Origin: Liopterus haemorrhoidalis
Taxonomy: Eukaryota; Arthropoda; Insecta; Coleoptera; Dytiscidae
Length of the DNA stretch: 64,000 nt
Direction: 5' to 3'
Assembly (NCBI GenBank): GCA_963971575.1
Contig: OZ020613.1
Coordinates: 49,098,250-49,162,249 of the forward strand
Shown: piece after piece, positions 1 through 10,925 of the stretch
Layout of the letters: the number at the start of each line of letters is the position of its first letter
Numbering within the stretch: position 1 is the first letter of the stretch
Position numbers and translations under genes: made by a program
The notes under the pieces: model-generated
What the model was told of the DNA's origin: nothing
Seen by the model: only the letters and a program-made list of their open reading frames with translations
The model's database searches: none

Positions 1-102
1 GCGAAGTTATTAAAAAAGAGATCTATATTAAGACAGAATACGAAGTAAGTGCTGAATGTGAAGTGAAGACTGGCACAGAGTACACGGCTGAATGGGAGAA
101 TG
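1..102 (+). CDS. ZnF-1 leader exon A (5' partial)
   Basis: Open from base 3, encoding 33 residues that end T-A-E-W-E-N plus one base of the next codon; the donor GTGAGT follows directly. The peptide matches exon A of the other six paralogs. It holds two Psi-K-x-E motifs, IKKE and IKTE. The initiator lies outside the window. The phase-1 end joins in frame to the exon at 2555. Homology and donor are seen; transcription is inferred. Confidence 0.75.
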
Positions 103-239
103 GTGAGTAACGAGCACATTTACAAGTAACTCACAATCAATACTGTAATTCATATTTTGCTGTTACAATTAAGTTTATTTCAGACGAACTTTAACAATAT
201 TTGATTAGTAAAATTCTTAGATAACCGGCCCGATTCTAT

Positions 240-2500
240 AAAAAATTATTAAGTTTTTACTAATCAGACCAATTCTGTAACTCTGTTACTATGATAATAG
301 TTACTAAATTCGTCACTATGAGCAAGGTCAGTTACTATCATGAATGAAAGCCATTATACTTTTTATAATATTTTATGTTGTAGTAACGTTATTACACAGT
401 AACTTTTTACAGAATTGATCTGACTGAGTAACGTTGCTATGAAATAACTTTTATAGTAACTTTCTTAACAATCTCCAAACAATATGTTTTGTAAGAATGA
501 TCAGAAGCAACGTTTTTATAAAAAGTTATCTTTAGTAACGTTGCTACAAAGAACTGTGAAGCTAGTAGCAGCTTACATTCTGCGCATGCGGAGTATTCGT
601 GTTTATTTGAGTTTGATAGGTGTGTTGTGAGTTGTGAGGTTAAAAGAAAAATGTTAGGTAAATGAAACCAGAAAAAGAGTTGCGAGCAGTTATAAATTCT
701 ATTGAATTTCCTGGGAATTAACCCAGTCATGGTGGATGACGAGTTAATTGAAAAAACTATTGACAGAAACGGGTAGTGGTGCAAGTTATAGGGTACGTTC
801 CAGTTAACTTCATGCCAGGCGAATATTAACAGTCACTTGCGCAGAAACCAAATTTCGTCCATTACATTACCAACAACTAGCTTAACACATTTCAGTGGCG
901 TTACTTACTTTGATTTGTGTTTGACTACGCGTATTGTGCGATGTTGTTTGTTTATTTCCGTTATTATTATTTATTTCTCGTACGTTTCAAGGTATACCGT
1001 GTACTAAAATGAGTAAAAATTTATTTGAAATACATGGTTTTGTGTGTTTGGTTTCCACAACAATTGTTTAAAACCCTAATGTACGTCAATGTGTCATCTG
1101 TTTTCTCACGCAGAATTGGTGACGTAATTTATGATACCCTGGCATGAAGTTAAGATGAACGTACTGTACTAAAAATTTAAATGAATTATTGCAAGTTATA
1201 CTTATACTATAAAACAAATTTAATAAAATACAAAATATTTAGAAATTGAACTAGATTCAAATAAAGAACTTGGCGAATTACAATTGACTGGTAATGTAAA
1301 TATTATTGAAATCTACGCAAAAAACCTGAAAGACTTTCCGTTAAATGAAAGTATGGACAGAAAAAGCTGAAACTTCCATTTTACTCCAACCAAAAAACAC
1401 TGGAGCAATACAAAAAAATACATAAATATCATAGATATCTCAGCTAAAAGTTGTAAATAAAGGTATGAGACAGTAAAATATAAGGTTTTAAGGCAATATT
1501 TTATAACTAGTAATTTTCATTATAAATAGTTATACCCCTGTGTTCTGAAAGTGAAAGAATTCTTAAAAATTTCATTTTATAAATTTGGTTGAATAAATTT
1601 ATTTGACACTGATGGTTTTCTTTGTCAAATGCTCAAAATAGTTCATAATTAGACTGAAATCTTGCCATTTTTACGATTTTACCAAGTTATTTTGAAGTCA
1701 CTAATTGCAGCAACTGCTTTCAGTTATTTGCTATTCATAATAACTTTCTTAGCAACTAGTTGCAAATTTTATAATAACCTTTTTCGTACAGAATACGAAT
1801 TTCGTGGAAGTTACTATATATATTCTTTATTTCCCCTTGGCCTTGCGGCATTAACAATTTGGGTATTAACAATTACAAACAATTAACAAACAATTACAAA
1901 GAAATAAAAAATAAAATAACATACAATACATTGAACATTTTACAATATTTTTAAATTTATTTCTTTTTTATTCCAGTGTCCCTCTTTTCCTAATCTCCTT
2001 CCGGATTCCCTCTCCTATCTCCTTCCTACATGCCCCAGTTCCCTCACCCATCTTTCTCCCTTGCCTTCCTCACTCATCAGTTCCTTTATCTCTTCCTCCC
2101 AGACTGCCATCTATCTGGATCTCTTCGCTAAATGCTCCAAGGTTTCCTCTACTTATTTGCACATTCTGCAGAGCCTGTCCTCTAGTGCCCATTGTTCCTC
2201 TCTTCGTTGCCGCATCTTAACCTCGCTATTCTCCTGACTTTACCCACTGATATTCCTCTTTTCTCTTTCAAGTATCTCGGTATTCCGATCACTCTTATAT
2301 CTTTATACCTTTTCACACTCAGCGATTTGCCCTGGCTCTGGCACCCACTCTCAGCTTTTCCCTCTTCATTTCCTCTCTCACAATAAACCCTGGTTTCGTT
2401 CTGTCTACCCACAATTTGAAACTAAAAAAATCTACTGATCATGTATTTAGTAACATTTTTTGTAACTTTTTCGTAGTAACTTGCTTACAGAATTGGAGTG
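240..2500. mobile_element. AGTAAC-rich DNA element filling ZnF-1 intron 1
   Basis: Many copies of AGTAAC/GTTACT cluster at 280-560, 1735-1760 and 2447-2510. The ends share CCAATTCTGTAA: forward at about 269, reverse-complemented at about 2483-2495. This looks like the subterminal-repeat layout of a DNA transposon. I recognise no transposase; the short open frames inside are not convincing. A LINE relic lies within it. Exact ends and target duplication are not resolved. Confidence 0.4.
1980..2410 (-). mobile_element. LINE relic, 3' end of reverse-transcriptase ORF
   Basis: On the minus strand the frames encode the usual tail of a non-LTR ORF2: RIARLRCGNEE followed, one frame over, by WALEDRLCRMCK and EETLEHL, i.e. 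the C-x2-C...H zinc knuckle after the RT domain. The second half of the knuckle is interrupted by a stop. Only this C-terminal piece survives. GC content is higher than in the surroundings. Confidence 0.6.
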
Positions 2501-2554
2501 AATGTTTGTTACTAGACAATAAGTGTATATTTGTTTATCATCTGTTTTTTGTAG

Positions 2555-2698
2555 GAACCAAAGATGGAATTACAAGCGACATTCCTTGTACCAAATCAAA
2601 CATAATCATCACCGAGGAGATTGACATCAAGTTTGAACCTGGAGACACCGATGAATGTGAAGAAGATGAACTGGGGAACACAAGTGTCGCAAATATTG
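2555..2698 (+). CDS. ZnF-1 leader exon C
   Basis: Acceptor TTTTTTGTAG precedes and donor GTCAGT follows; both ends are phase 1. The 48-residue peptide contains NIIITEEIDIKFEP and an acidic tail (DTDECEEDEL). It is the same cassette as exon C of ZnF-2, -6 and -7. It carries a Psi-K-x-E motif (IKFE) next to a hydrophobic-acidic III-T-EE stretch that resembles a SUMO-interacting motif. No exon B is visible in this gene. Confidence 0.75.
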
Positions 2699-2917
2699 GT
2701 CAGTGGAGCTATTTGAATTTCTGCATTTACAAACAATTATATATGCCCAACAACCTTTCATACAATGCCACTCATATAATGCTTATTCAAGTAATATAAA
2801 TTCCATTGTTTTAGAGTACCCTCGTGTTTAATGGTACTCTCCCCATCTACCCTAAATACAAAACCCTGATGTATGAAAATTCACACCTAACATCAATTTT
2901 CGTGTGTTTATTTGCAG

Positions 2918-3747
2918 TTGAGGGATCATTATCCAGTAATCCAGATGACTGTTCGGTGCCAGTGTCCATTAATAAATTGAAACGAGGCAAGATGTTAAAA
3001 AGGCACAAATGTGATAAATGTGAAGAAATATTTGCACGACCTGCAAATCTTGCCAAACATAAACGAATACATTTAAGAGGGAAGTTTGTATGTCAGTGTG
3101 ATAAAAAATTTTCATACATGTCAGATTTAACTAGACATGCAAGAATTCATTCTGAAGAAAAACCATTCAAATGTGAGCAATGTAATAAGGCATTTAAACA
3201 CAAGGAATCACTTACTACTCACAAACGTTTTCATTCTGGTGAGAGGCCATTCAAATGTGATCAGTGTGATAAAGCATTTGCACAGTCCACTGACCTTCGT
3301 AGACATAAACAAATACATTCTAGAGCGAAACCATTTAAATGTGACCAGTGCGATAAAGCATTTATACAGCTCACAGACCTTATTAGACACAAAGCATTAC
3401 ATTCTGGAGAGAAGATATTCAAATGTGACGAATGTAATAAAACATTTTCACATTCTGCATATCTAGTTAAACACAAACGAATACATTCTGGAGAGAAACC
3501 ATTCAAATGCGATCAGTGTAATAAAGCTTTTACATATTCATCAGATCTCACTAAACACAAACGAATCCATTCTGGGGAGAAACCATTCAAATGTGATCAG
3601 TGTAATAAAGCATTTTTACAATTAACACATCTTGTTAGTCATAGACTTGTACATTCTGGTGAAAAGCCATTCAAATGTGATCAGTGTGATTCTGCATTTG
3701 CACGATCACAAAATCTCACTAGTCATAAACGAATACATACTGGTTAA
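2918..3747 (+). CDS. ZnF-1 terminal exon, 9 C2H2 fingers
   Basis: Probable nuclear sequence-specific DNA-binding protein. The acceptor TTTATTTGCAG at 2907-2917 gives a phase-1 join. A short linker (VEGSLSSNPDD...) is followed by nine tandem C2H2 units of 28 residues joined by SGE(K/R)PF linkers, running almost to the TAA stop. Finger 2 is degenerate: it reads FVCQCDKKF, so the two cysteines are separated by one residue instead of two and zinc binding there is doubtful. A methionine at 2824 opens the same frame upstream of the acceptor, but the acceptor and paralogs show that it is intronic. An ATTAAA lies at 3841. Confidence 0.85.
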
Positions 3748-3974
3748 AAATCATGCAAATATGATCAATTTGAACACTGCAAAATATGAAACGTAATAAG
3801 ATGTGCGGTCCATGTTAACTCTCAAAATGATGCGTGTGGAATTAAATATTTGAGAGTTTATTGGCAGCGGTTGATGTAGTAAGGCAGTGTTCTTCAACCT
3901 TTTTGCCCCCGCGGACCGTTGAAAATAGGATAAACATTTCGCGGACCGGCTGAAAATTAAGATACAAATAAAAG

Positions 3975-4014
<40 letters not shown>

Positions 4015-4573
4015 ATTTTATTATTATATAGGTATATGTTATTTAGTTATATAATTATAATTTTAATGCGACATCTGCTGCTGCTTCTTTGTTAGAAAAT
4101 TTGATATACGTGGGTGTAGAGTTGTTTCTGAGAGACGAAGCGATGCGTTAACATCCATTCAATTTCTCTTATTATTTTTTTATAATTGACATCGCTGAAA
4201 AAATCTTTTCGCAGAAACAGAAAGTAGAAAAAATGACTAATAATTTGATAGCTTTATAACTCAAAGATGGATATTCTTTTTCTAGCGATTTCCAAAATTG
4301 AGACAATGATTGCATTTTATGTCTGGACACTAGAGTGACATCACAAGACAACTCGATCAGCTTTTCTTTTTCACGAGGATCAAGTACACATGACTTTATA
4401 TCTTTCAAGAATGGATTATTAATCCAGAGGTTACCTTTACAAAGATCCTCATTTTCAGGGAAAAAATTATTAATATTTTCAGCTAATGTTGATTAGATGA
4501 GTTACGTCCGTAAGTTAGTAATTATAGTTGATAGATAATGGGATTCGGACCAGTCAGAAAATAAAACAAATTT

Positions 4574-4628
4574 ATTAACTTCGCTTACGTTTCGATTTAA
4601 TTTAAATCTTCATCAGAGCTTAGTTAAT
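4574..4628 (-). ncRNA. Hammerhead-ribozyme-like motif, left arm
   Basis: Reverse complement of the motif at 4737-4791, with identical core: CTGATGA at 4616-4610, a small stem II, GAAA, then ACGTA. Stem I is formed by flanking strands 4628-4617 and 4585-4574. It faces away from the right copy. Confidence 0.55.
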
Positions 4629-4736
4629 AGTCACGATATAAAATAACAATTTAAAATTAATATAACTCTGAGTTCAATGACCGGACAATATGATGTGTTT
4701 TTTATTAATTTTAAATTGCTATTTTATATCGTGACT

Positions 4737-4791
4737 ATTAACTAAGCTCTGATGAAGATTTAAATTAAATCGAAACGTAAGCGAAGTTAAT
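4737..4791 (+). ncRNA. Hammerhead-ribozyme-like motif, right arm
   Basis: Core CTGATGA (4749-4755) is followed by stem II GATTT/AAATC (4757-4761/4767-4771) and GAAA (4772-4775). CGTA follows, so the last A plus CGT forms the palindrome ACGT used as a dimerising stem III in type I hammerheads. The predicted cleavage site is GUA, after 4779. Stem I pairs 4737-4748 with 4780-4791: ten pairs and a 2x2 internal loop. One extra unpaired A (4756) precedes stem II. Catalysis is not shown by sequence alone. Confidence 0.6.
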
Positions 4792-5194
4792 AAATTTGTT
4801 TTATTTTCTGACTGGTCCGAATCCCATTATCTATCAACTATAATTTTCAGCTAATGCTCTTGAATGTTGACTTATTGTTGAATATGACTTTCTGGTTGAC
4901 AACAGCAGCAATCAAAAATTCTTCCAAAAGTGGAAACATTTCTATATCTTCCTCTTATAAGCGACTATTCCAAAGACAAGTTCTTCTTCAGAAGTATGAA
5001 AAATAGCCACGAGAAGCGTTGTATTGGGGCTAATAAATATTAAATAAATCATGCTTCGGACAAAAGTTAGCTTCTGCGTCGACTAAAAAAATGTGCTATA
5101 TACTCGTGAATAGAAGTGTGCATCTACATGATTCGGTCAAAATATTTCGCGGACCGGCAGGAATTTTCTGCGGACCACCGGTTGAAGAACACTG

Positions 5195-5489
5195 TACTAA
5201 GGTACCAAGGGTGGCAACTAGTTTCGCTATAACAATAATATCTTCAGGTCTATGAAAAACAAGTAATATTACATTCAAGTTTAAGTACAAGAAATAGGGA
5301 TTTTCACTATGAAGATTTGTTACTTGAGTTCGGATTATATACTTTTTACATATTTTAGAATAATACTGCATATAAACCATATTTAAGACGTTTTTGTTCA
5401 ATATATTTAACAAATATATTATTTTTTTCCTTACTTATTTTAAAATGAAATTCAAATTTACCTCTAGAAATTTTGCTTAGATTTAAGTG
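5195..5489. other. No recognisable feature
   Basis: AT-rich sequence between the hAT target duplication and the next element. The open frames here are short and unlike any known family. Confidence 0.4.
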
Positions 5490-6560
5490 ACATTATCGGT
5501 GTCGGCGCTGTGATCCAAGGCAATATGGCTGTTGTCCTCAGTACTCAGCTGTCAATACGCTAATAGCGAACAATTTAATTTAAGCACAGTATATTTTTAT
5601 TTTATGAAAATGCGAGTAAATTTTTGAATTTTTAAGCGCTACACATGTATCGAGATGTATTGTGATTAACAGAAGGTGGGCATCAAATTACAGTATTTAG
5701 AGTTTAATTTCAGTCGATTTATTGAAGTGTAATTTGTAGTTGAGCAGGTGTTAAATGCCGGGCACGTAATTTTATGTGGTACATCTGAGTGTCGGTCATC
5801 TGAATTTACAATAGACGTTTACGTTTAGTCAGTCAGATCAATTCGAGCGATCCAAGTGTTCTCGATCCGTTCGTAAAATCAGTCGGAGCGTACACATTAG
5901 TTTATTTTTAGTCAATCTGATTAATCCGCCAGAGCAATCCGATCGATTCCAAGCAATACGATGATCTGGCACGATTGCTGGTGGGGAGGGGGGGGGGTAG
6001 CGCGGGTAAATTGAATCTTACAGCCAATTGGAATGTGTTGAAAACATAACTTAACAAAATAGACGAAATAAGTGCCTTTTGTGACAGAATTCTATTATTG
6101 GTAATAAACTCATATTTATAAAACAAAACGCGGTAGCAGTTGTAATCAACGACAGAAATTTGACAGTTGCATTTAGCGCCACCGTCACCAGGCGTCACTA
6201 CTTAACTTGCTTACGAAAATGTTAACAAAATCTGTGCAATCCGACTAATCTTGTGACGTCACCAGATCAATCATAGCAATCTTGTGGATTGACCAAACGT
6301 AAACGCCTATTATATGGATTCTGTTTGCAAACAAGTGCATTTTTTTCATTGCCTCATGAAATAAAATTAGTTTTAGTTGGAAAGGAGCAGCTAAAAGTTA
6401 AATATGCAACTTGCAGTTGCAAGCATATTAGTGCAGTTTTGTTTTTCTGCGACAAATGTAATGTCGCAACAAACTCGCATAGTATCAGTTACTTTTTAAC
6501 TCAAAATATATTCCCATGCCTTCCTCTTGTCTATAACTAAATCGTTTCCCAATATGGACT
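5490..6560 (+). mobile_element. THAP/SWIM element relic R1 (split SWIM gene)
   Basis: The left end (about 5500-5530, GGTGTCGGCGCTGTGATCC) resembles the ends of relic R2. The plus strand encodes fragments of the SWIM protein seen better at 34.9 kb: VLNAGHVILCG (about 5745-5780), then after an inserted MITE GFCLQTSAFFSLPHEIK (about 6314-6364) and KHISAVLFFC (about 6421-6450). The first SWIM CxC is partly kept as ATCSC but the spacing to CKH has collapsed. Non-functional. The right boundary is approximate. Confidence 0.55.
5810..6311. mobile_element. MITE with ACGTTTACGTTT-type inverted ends
   Basis: Left end AATAGACGTTTACGTTTAGT and right end (complement) AATAGGCGTTTACGTTTGGT form the TIR. The MITE interrupts the SWIM reading frame of R1 exactly between SSEF and YGFCLQTS. 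A poly-G run lies at 5987-5997. Related sequence occurs at 7785-7960 and 13590-13795. No coding capacity. Confidence 0.65.
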
Positions 6561-7619
6561 TAATAATAACTTTCCCTCCATTTTTCTTAAGAAAAGAAAA
6601 AACTAATATGCCTATCTTTGTCCTGTCTTGAACGACAACCAAAAACACTACCATTTGTTCTACTTTTATAGTTTTTCACAACTTCTATCGACATTCTAAC
6701 AAAAATTCAACACTGGAACATATTTATTAAGTTTAAACAGTACTAGATCGCCTAGTACAATATTTGACCACCAGACTGTGTATTCAAGCGTATCAGTTCT
6801 CAATAGTTATTTCGTAATCAAGAAGTTTATAACTGGTAATGCAGTAGCCGGTCGCAGTGTCGTTATTCATAATTCACAATATTTGTCACAACTTTAACTA
6901 ATTTAAAGATGCCCAAAATAGCTTAAATTAAGAAATATTTACTATCCAAATGAATAAAAGATTTCAGGTACGTACCCGGAGTAGGGTTCAAGGACGTCAG
7001 TCCTTCCAAACATTAAAAAAACACGTTTATAAGGGATGCATTTTTCTTATAATTGAACATTAGTCCCGGAAAAAAAAAATTACTTCTGAGCCCTCTTAAG
7101 AAAAAGTCTGGGTGTGCGGCTGAAAGATTTTACACATTTCACAACTGATGGCGATGTTGTGTTTGCCAAGTGTGTTTAAAACATGTAAGAGGGCATATTT
7201 TTATTATATATATTATAGATGTTAACTGTTTATTTTTACAAAATAAATGTTTGTAGCAGTGGAGTAATTATGAATTTTAGTCCTTTAAGCAAAATTCCCC
7301 AAAAATCTCCCCCCTCTATGAAGAGAAAGGAAAAATAAATGCTTCAATTTTTAAAATATTTATTGGTGTTTTAAAATTTACATTTTTACACACGTCTTTA
7401 CTAGATGGTTACATTAATACTTATTTCTAACAACTTATATTATTGAAATAATTATAAAACACATATTCCTTAAAATAATATTTCTGAATGAGTGCAGTGG
7501 TAAACCTTTAATATTTTCAGGTAAGAAATTTTACAACAAATTTAGTGCAATAACAATTAGTTAAGTAACTTGCACTACTTACTCTAATGTATGCTTAATG
7601 TATGTAAACAAGGCAGTAG
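6561..7619. other. No recognisable feature
   Basis: AT-rich, with stops in all frames at short intervals. I recognise no gene, repeat terminus or RNA in this stretch. Confidence 0.4.
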
Positions 7620-7649
7620 AATATATATATATATATATATATATATATT
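7620..7649. repeat. (AT)n microsatellite
   Basis: About fifteen AT units. Confidence 0.9.
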
Positions 7650-7784
7650 TCACAATTATATGCAGTAAAATACGAATTTATTTAATTAAAATTGTATTAA
7701 CGCACATGGTCACAAGAAACCACTGTTGAAACTGACGTAGTAGTAAGTTTACTGAAACGTAATAGTAGGTTTACTGGGATTACT

Positions 7785-7960
7785 TTTGTGGTAGGGATTA
7801 GCGTGAATAAATTTGAATTTCACAGCCAATTTGAAAGTGATCTAAACATAACCTAACAAAATGGACGAAATAAGTACTGTGTGACAACTGCAATGTTGTT
7901 GGAGAATAAAATTTTATATTGAAACGTGTACATTTTCTTTGATTTTTACACTTTTTTCCA
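7785..7960. mobile_element. Left part of a second ACGTTTACG-type MITE
   Basis: Matches the interior of the 5810-6311 MITE, including the ACAAAATGGACGAAATAAGT segment. The matching right part is at 13590-13795. The copy may have been split by the insertions between; that is inference. Confidence 0.4.
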
Positions 7961-8474
7961 TTATCGTTTACACTATACAAAATATAATTTTAACTTCTTC
8001 AACAAAAAATCTTTTAGTTGATTCTGTAGTCTATACTAAATGTTTAAGCAGAACTAGATTTTGAAATCTACATGAGTAGGTCAATAAGTTCTTACGATAG
8101 ATATGGCGCAAGTAGTATCGAAATAAGTTTGTTTTTGAAAATCACCATCTGTCAAAAGACTGCCATAAAATTATCAACCATATCCATCGTGTGGTTTCAT
8201 TTTTACAATCGATTGAAGCAAACAACTTAAGTTATTTTCGAACCATGGAAAAAAGAGTTTCGTGTAGTGATTAAACACCTTCATTTGAAAGGCAAAACAC
8301 CGAAAGAAATCAAAGCCGAGTTGGATGAAGTTCATGGCACATCTGCACCAGCGTTTAAAACTGTTTATAATTGGGTGAATGAGTTTAAACGTGCATCCAC
8401 AAGTGATGAACATCGTTCTGGACCTACTTGAGGTGACAACGCCAGAAATGATTGACAAAATCCACGATATGGAC

Positions 8475-10110
8475 TAGGGATGGGAAAAAAACATCGATGT
8501 ATCGATAACATCGATGTCTCTCCTGAAAACATCGATGTTTTTACCATCGATGTTCAGGTGGCGATAGTATCGATAAAACATCGATGTCTGCTACCGATGT
8601 CGATGTTTTGAACTTTGAAATTCAGAAACTACCGCTAGAGGCGCTGGAATCTTAAAATTTTTATTTTTATTAAAATTAGTGCACAAAATATAAGCGCCAT
8701 CTATTGTAATATAACAATACTAATAGTATTAGTTCTTATTCTTCTTATCAGTTAGCAGAATAAGAAAAAAATAAGAAGAAACTTCTAATTTTTGCAAATA
8801 ATGACAACGACGAACGAAACCAACACTTGTTGCTCTTTGACTTTTGTTGTCGAGCCATTTTTTGTATAAGTGAACCAGAGATGGGAGTCTACGCGTAAAC
8901 TTGAATTTTTTACGTCTACGTGTAAATTTACCGTAGACAGTGTAGAGAAGTGTAGACTATGTAGACACGTAGAATCTAGCGTAGAATAATGAAAAATGAG
9001 GTTATGTAACGTGTAAAAAAATAAAATACCGCCAGTTTTAAGCAGAAGAGCCAGCAAAGAACTCAAATTTAATATTTTTGACAGCTTTCTGATTAAAACA
9101 ACTAGTAACTTTTAATTTTAATTTTACTTTAGTAGTTCATACAGACAGAAACCAAGTAATTTATATTGTCCATAACAACATACGATTTGTGAGATAACAT
9201 TTTTGGAAACAATATATGTAATTAGAACTACATAAAATTGAAATAAACATAAACATTAAAGTAAACTATTTAAACTATTACCATTCTATTATTTCAAATA
9301 TTACATTTAAACGTACTGCGCATGTTCAGTTTACATTCTACATTCGACACGTAAACAAAAGCATATTCTACTTGACATGTTTACGCGTAAAATCTACATT
9401 AGTCTACATCATGTATTCTACGCGCCCATCACTGAACGAGGTAAATAAAGTGAACGAGGTAAATAAAGTGAAATTTAATAGAAATAATCTATTGTTACTT
9501 GCTAAAAATGCCGCCAAAAAGTATATATTGGCAGTATTTCAGTAAGAACGCCGACGGAACGGCGTTCATTTCATTTAAATGTTATTTAAAAAAATATCGT
9601 TTGTCATATTTCATTTTGAATAGTGACATCTTAAATATTTTATAAATATAATACTAACCTAAAATAATACAAACTGTAAAGCCCTTTTTACAATATAACC
9701 AAGTTTATAAATGTCAGTAATACACTATAAAAATCACCAAAATAACCAGATTTAGTTTGTCCTTACAAAAGTGAACGGCTTCTATAAGCTGTTCCAAACG
9801 GTTATAAGCAGCGGCGGGACATTTGAATGTGTCTGTTACACAATCTATTTAAAAATTTAATAAATGCTTTTTGTGTATTATATGTTATTTTTTTCGTATT
9901 ATATGTTACTTTTTTTCGTATTTTATCTTTATATTATTAAATAAAACCTATATATCATAAAAAAATAGTTTTTTTTTAATATTTAATAAAACATCGATGT
10001 TTCCGATACATCGATGTTATCCCTTCGATGTTTTTTCAACATCGATGTTTCAGCGCCGATGTTAACATCGATGTTCAACATCGATGTTTTGCCTTCGATT
10101 TACAACCCTA
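8475..10110. mobile_element. Non-autonomous hAT with ACATCGATG subterminal repeats
   Basis: Starts TAGGGATGGG and ends CAACCCTA. It is flanked by a perfect 8-bp duplication ATATGGAC (8467-8474 and 10111-10118) within the mariner gene. Both ends are packed with ACATCGATGT units, a typical hAT subterminal-repeat pattern. No transposase is recognised inside. Confidence 0.85.
8876..9434. mobile_element. hAT-like element nested in the hAT
   Basis: Begins CAGAGATGGGAGTCTACGCG and ends with the complement of CAGTGATGGGCGCGTAGAAT. Subterminal TCTACG/GTAGAC and TTTACGCGTAAA motifs occur at both ends. A clear 8-bp duplication was not found; a tandem GAACGAGGTAAATAAAGT repeat follows the right end. Similar ends occur at about 34850-34871 and 40740-40797. 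Confidence 0.6.
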
Positions 10111-10925
10111 ATATGGACTGAGTGATCAACGAGTCAAAGTGTGCGAACTTGTTGAGGCCACAGGCATATCATATTGCTCAGTAGTTTCAATTTTGCACGA
10201 AAAAATGGGTATGAAAAATAGATAAATTCAATGGCTGGTTTGGCGCGTTTCCGGCGCAATCCTAACAAGTTTCTGCGTCGATACATAATTGTTGATGAAA
10301 CATGGATCCACCACTACACTCCAGAGACAAAGGAATAGTCGAAACAATAGCTTTCCGGCTCCAAAGAAGGCGAAGACGGTTAAACCGGCCGGTAAGGCGA
10401 TGGGCACGGATTTTTGGGATGCACGCGGAAGCATGCACATGGACTACGTGAAAAAAGGACGAACGATAAGTGGAGAGTATTATGCGTTGTTATTGGACCA
10501 AATGAGCGAAGAAATCAAGAAAAAACGTCCACATTTGCCAAGAAGAAAGTACTCATCCATCAAGACAATACACGGGTGCAATGCACACTTGTGCAGTTCC
10601 GATGGCGAAAGTGCATGAATTACGTTTCGAATTGTTGCCACAACCACCGTATTCACTAGATTTGGCCCCCAGCGACTTTTTCCTGTTTCCAAACATGAGA
10701 AATGGCTTGCAGGAAAAAGATTCACGTTGAACAAGGAGGTCATCGCCGAAACAGATGCCTATTTTGAGGGCCTTCTGGAATTATACTTTTTGGATGGCTT
10801 GACAAAGTTGGAGACACACTGGATGAAGCGTACCGAGCTAAAAAGAGACCTTGAGAAATAAAAATGAACCAACGCAAAATATGTGTTTTTCCATTATTTT
10901 GTAAGAACTTATTGACCTACTCACG

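Larger units (their letters stand above)
4520..4844. repeat. Fold-back repeat with inverted hammerhead motifs
   Basis: Two nearly perfect inverted arms (about 4520-4662 and 4703-4844) are separated by about 40 bp. Each arm contains one hammerhead-ribozyme-like core, annotated separately. Such cores are known in Penelope-like elements and small retrozymes; assignment to either is inference. It is inserted into the hAT relic. Confidence 0.75.
3885..5194 (-). mobile_element. hAT transposon relic (ZBED/FAM200-like)
   Basis: The termini are inverted repeats starting CAGTGTTCTTCAACC, each followed by GCGGACC-rich sequence. Direct 8-bp flanks are TAGTAAGG (3877-3884) and TACTAAGG (5195-5202), a hAT-type target duplication with one mismatch. 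A minus-strand open stretch at 4172-4408 encodes the end of a hAT transposase: QFWKSLEKEYPSLSYKAIKLL, then CEKIFSAMSIIK of the C-terminal dimerisation region. Only this fragment remains, so the copy is dead. A fold-back repeat is inserted at 4520-4844 and (AT)n lies at 3979-4009. Confidence 0.8.
8071..10925 (+). mobile_element. Mariner transposon, interrupted by a hAT
   Basis: Inverted ends (C[A/G]TGAGTAGGTCAATAAGTT...) are flanked by TA. The plus strand encodes a broken mariner transposase: FRVVIKHLHLKGKTPKEIKA and TVYNWVNEFKR (about 8255-8400), and after the insertion VKVCELVEATGISYCS and VDETWIHHYTPE (about 10137-10330, the first catalytic D region). DFWDARGSMHMDYVKKGRT and the C-terminal part follow. 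Frameshifts, stops and the insertion at 8475 make it a pseudogene. Confidence 0.85.

Noticed and set aside
437..784. Minus-strand frame of 115 residues
   Set aside because: Low-complexity, AT-driven, inside an AGTAAC-rich repeat, with no recognisable domain.
2182..2412. Two opposing frames as host genes
   Set aside because: The minus strand is a LINE tail with a zinc knuckle; the plus frame is its complement.
2824..2917. Coding sequence upstream of the ZnF-1 finger exon
   Set aside because: Although open, it precedes a conserved acceptor used by all paralogs and has no similarity between them.
10228..10743. Several overlapping short frames
   Set aside because: Pieces and complements of the broken mariner transposase.
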